NCBI GenBank assembly: GCA_964409335.1
Contig: CAYPCW010000031.1
Location: 1 to 32,421 of the forward strand
From: JABMOW01 sp964409335
GTDB taxonomy: Bacteria > Fidelibacterota > Marinisomatia > SCGC-AAA003-L08 > JACNLC01
Length of the DNA stretch: 32,421 bases
Reading direction: 5' to 3'
Below are positions 32,192-32,421 of the stretch, one piece after another. Each line of letters opens with the position of its first letter. The stretch's first letter is position 1. The notes below the pieces were generated by a model, which was not told where the DNA came from, made no database searches, and saw only the letters and a list, made by a program, of their open reading frames with translations. A program made the translations under genes and the position numbers.

Positions 32192-32356
32192 TTATTTTGT
32201 TTCTTTATGCGGCGTATGACTACGACACCATCGACAATATTTCACATACTCAACCCGTTCGGGATGCAGCCGTTTGTTTTTTGTCGTGGAATAATTTTTT
32301 CTCTTGCATTCCTGACAAGCTAATGAGATAATATTTCGTTTGCTGTTACCTGCCAC
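32192..32356 (-). CDS. rpmG: 50S ribosomal protein L33 (zinc-ribbon type)
   Basis: L33 is a small large-subunit protein near the E site. The 54-residue product is MAGNSKRNIISLACQEC near the start, then KNYSTTKNKRLHPERVE and an ending CRWCRSHTPHKETK. Two CxxC pairs, Cys14/Cys17 and Cys41/Cys44, mark the zinc-binding C-plus form. The start is GTG at 32356 with AAGGTAAA upstream, and no ATG is available. It lies 11 bases after the second tuf and 15 before tRNA-Trp, a common arrangement. Confidence 0.96.
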   Translation of the reverse strand: MAGNSKRNIISLACQECKRKNYSTTKNKRLHPERVEYVKYCRWCRSHTPHKETK

Positions 32357-32366
32357 AATTATTTAC

Positions 32367-32421
32367 CTTATTCGATAATTTCAGTAACGACGCCGGCGCC
32401 AACGGTTCTGCCGCCTTCACG
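32367..32421. repeat. tuf 3'-end direct repeat, right copy
   Basis: This 55-base stretch is identical to 16902-16956 and in the same orientation. The two copies lie about 15.5 kb apart and enclose rpmG through fusA. The repeat very likely goes on past the window edge. Confidence 0.95.
32368..32421 (-). CDS. tuf: elongation factor Tu, copy 2 (only the 3' end)
   Basis: Only the last 17 residues (EGGRTVGAGVVTEIIE with the preceding Arg) and the stop codon are inside the window; the rest lies beyond its right edge. The DNA is identical to the end of tuf copy 1. It stands just before rpmG, where a tuf is common in many bacteria. Confidence 0.93.
   Translation of the reverse strand, partial: REGGRTVGAGVVTEIIE

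Noticed and set aside
1..32421. Mobile elements, CRISPR arrays, phage, defence or toxin–antitoxin modules
   Set aside because: Nearly every base belongs to recognised core genes. No transposase, integrase, spaced short repeats or terminal inverted repeats were seen.

Overview
This window is the core transcription–translation supercluster of a bacterium, read almost entirely on the minus strand (transcription runs from high to low coordinates). The lineage is best placed in the FCB superphylum (Fibrobacterota–Chlorobiota–Bacteroidota and relatives such as Marinimicrobia, Calditrichota and Ignavibacteria). That placement rests on the look of RpoB (1258 aa) and RpoC (1416 aa, with a large insertion in the trigger loop), and on the order tuf–rpmG–tRNA-Trp–secE. 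Frequent good Shine-Dalgarno sequences (AAGGAG, GAGGAG, AGGAGG) argue against typical Bacteroidia or Flavobacteriia, which mostly lack them. I cannot name a genus.

Layout in the direction of transcription: the 3' tip of a second tuf (32421-32368); rpmG, tRNA-Trp, secE, nusG; the rplK-rplA-rplJ-rplL-rpoB-rpoC block; the str block rpsL-rpsG-fusA-tuf; the S10 block rpsJ-rplC-rplD-rplW-rplB-rpsS-rplV-rpsC-rplP-rpmC-rpsQ; the spc block rplN-rplX-rplE-rpsN-rpsH-rplF-rplR-rpsE-rpmD-rplO-secY-map-infA-rpmJ; and the alpha block rpsM-rpsK-rpsD-rpoA-rplQ. Then come a secreted glycosyl-hydrolase-like (GHL10/DUF187-type) protein only 9 bases after rplQ, a 272-base gap, and the first 408 codons of urocanate hydratase (hutU), cut by the window start.

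There are 44 complete protein genes, two partial ones and one tRNA. Most junctions are a few bases long or overlap as TAATG or ATGA. Inside the cluster the only gaps of 50 bases or more are tRNA–secE (50), rplL–rpoB (70) and rpoC–rpsL (79). Together the genes supply RNA polymerase (alpha, beta, beta'), elongation factors Tu and G, initiation factor 1, NusG, the SecY and SecE translocon subunits, methionine aminopeptidase and about thirty ribosomal proteins.

I saw no mobile element, CRISPR array, prophage, toxin–antitoxin or defence system, and no previously undescribed system. The points most worth a second look are the GHL10-like gene coupled to rplQ, the high share of TTG/GTG starts in highly expressed genes, two directly repeated tuf copies flanking the polymerase block, and the lack of room for the classical ribosomal-protein operators.
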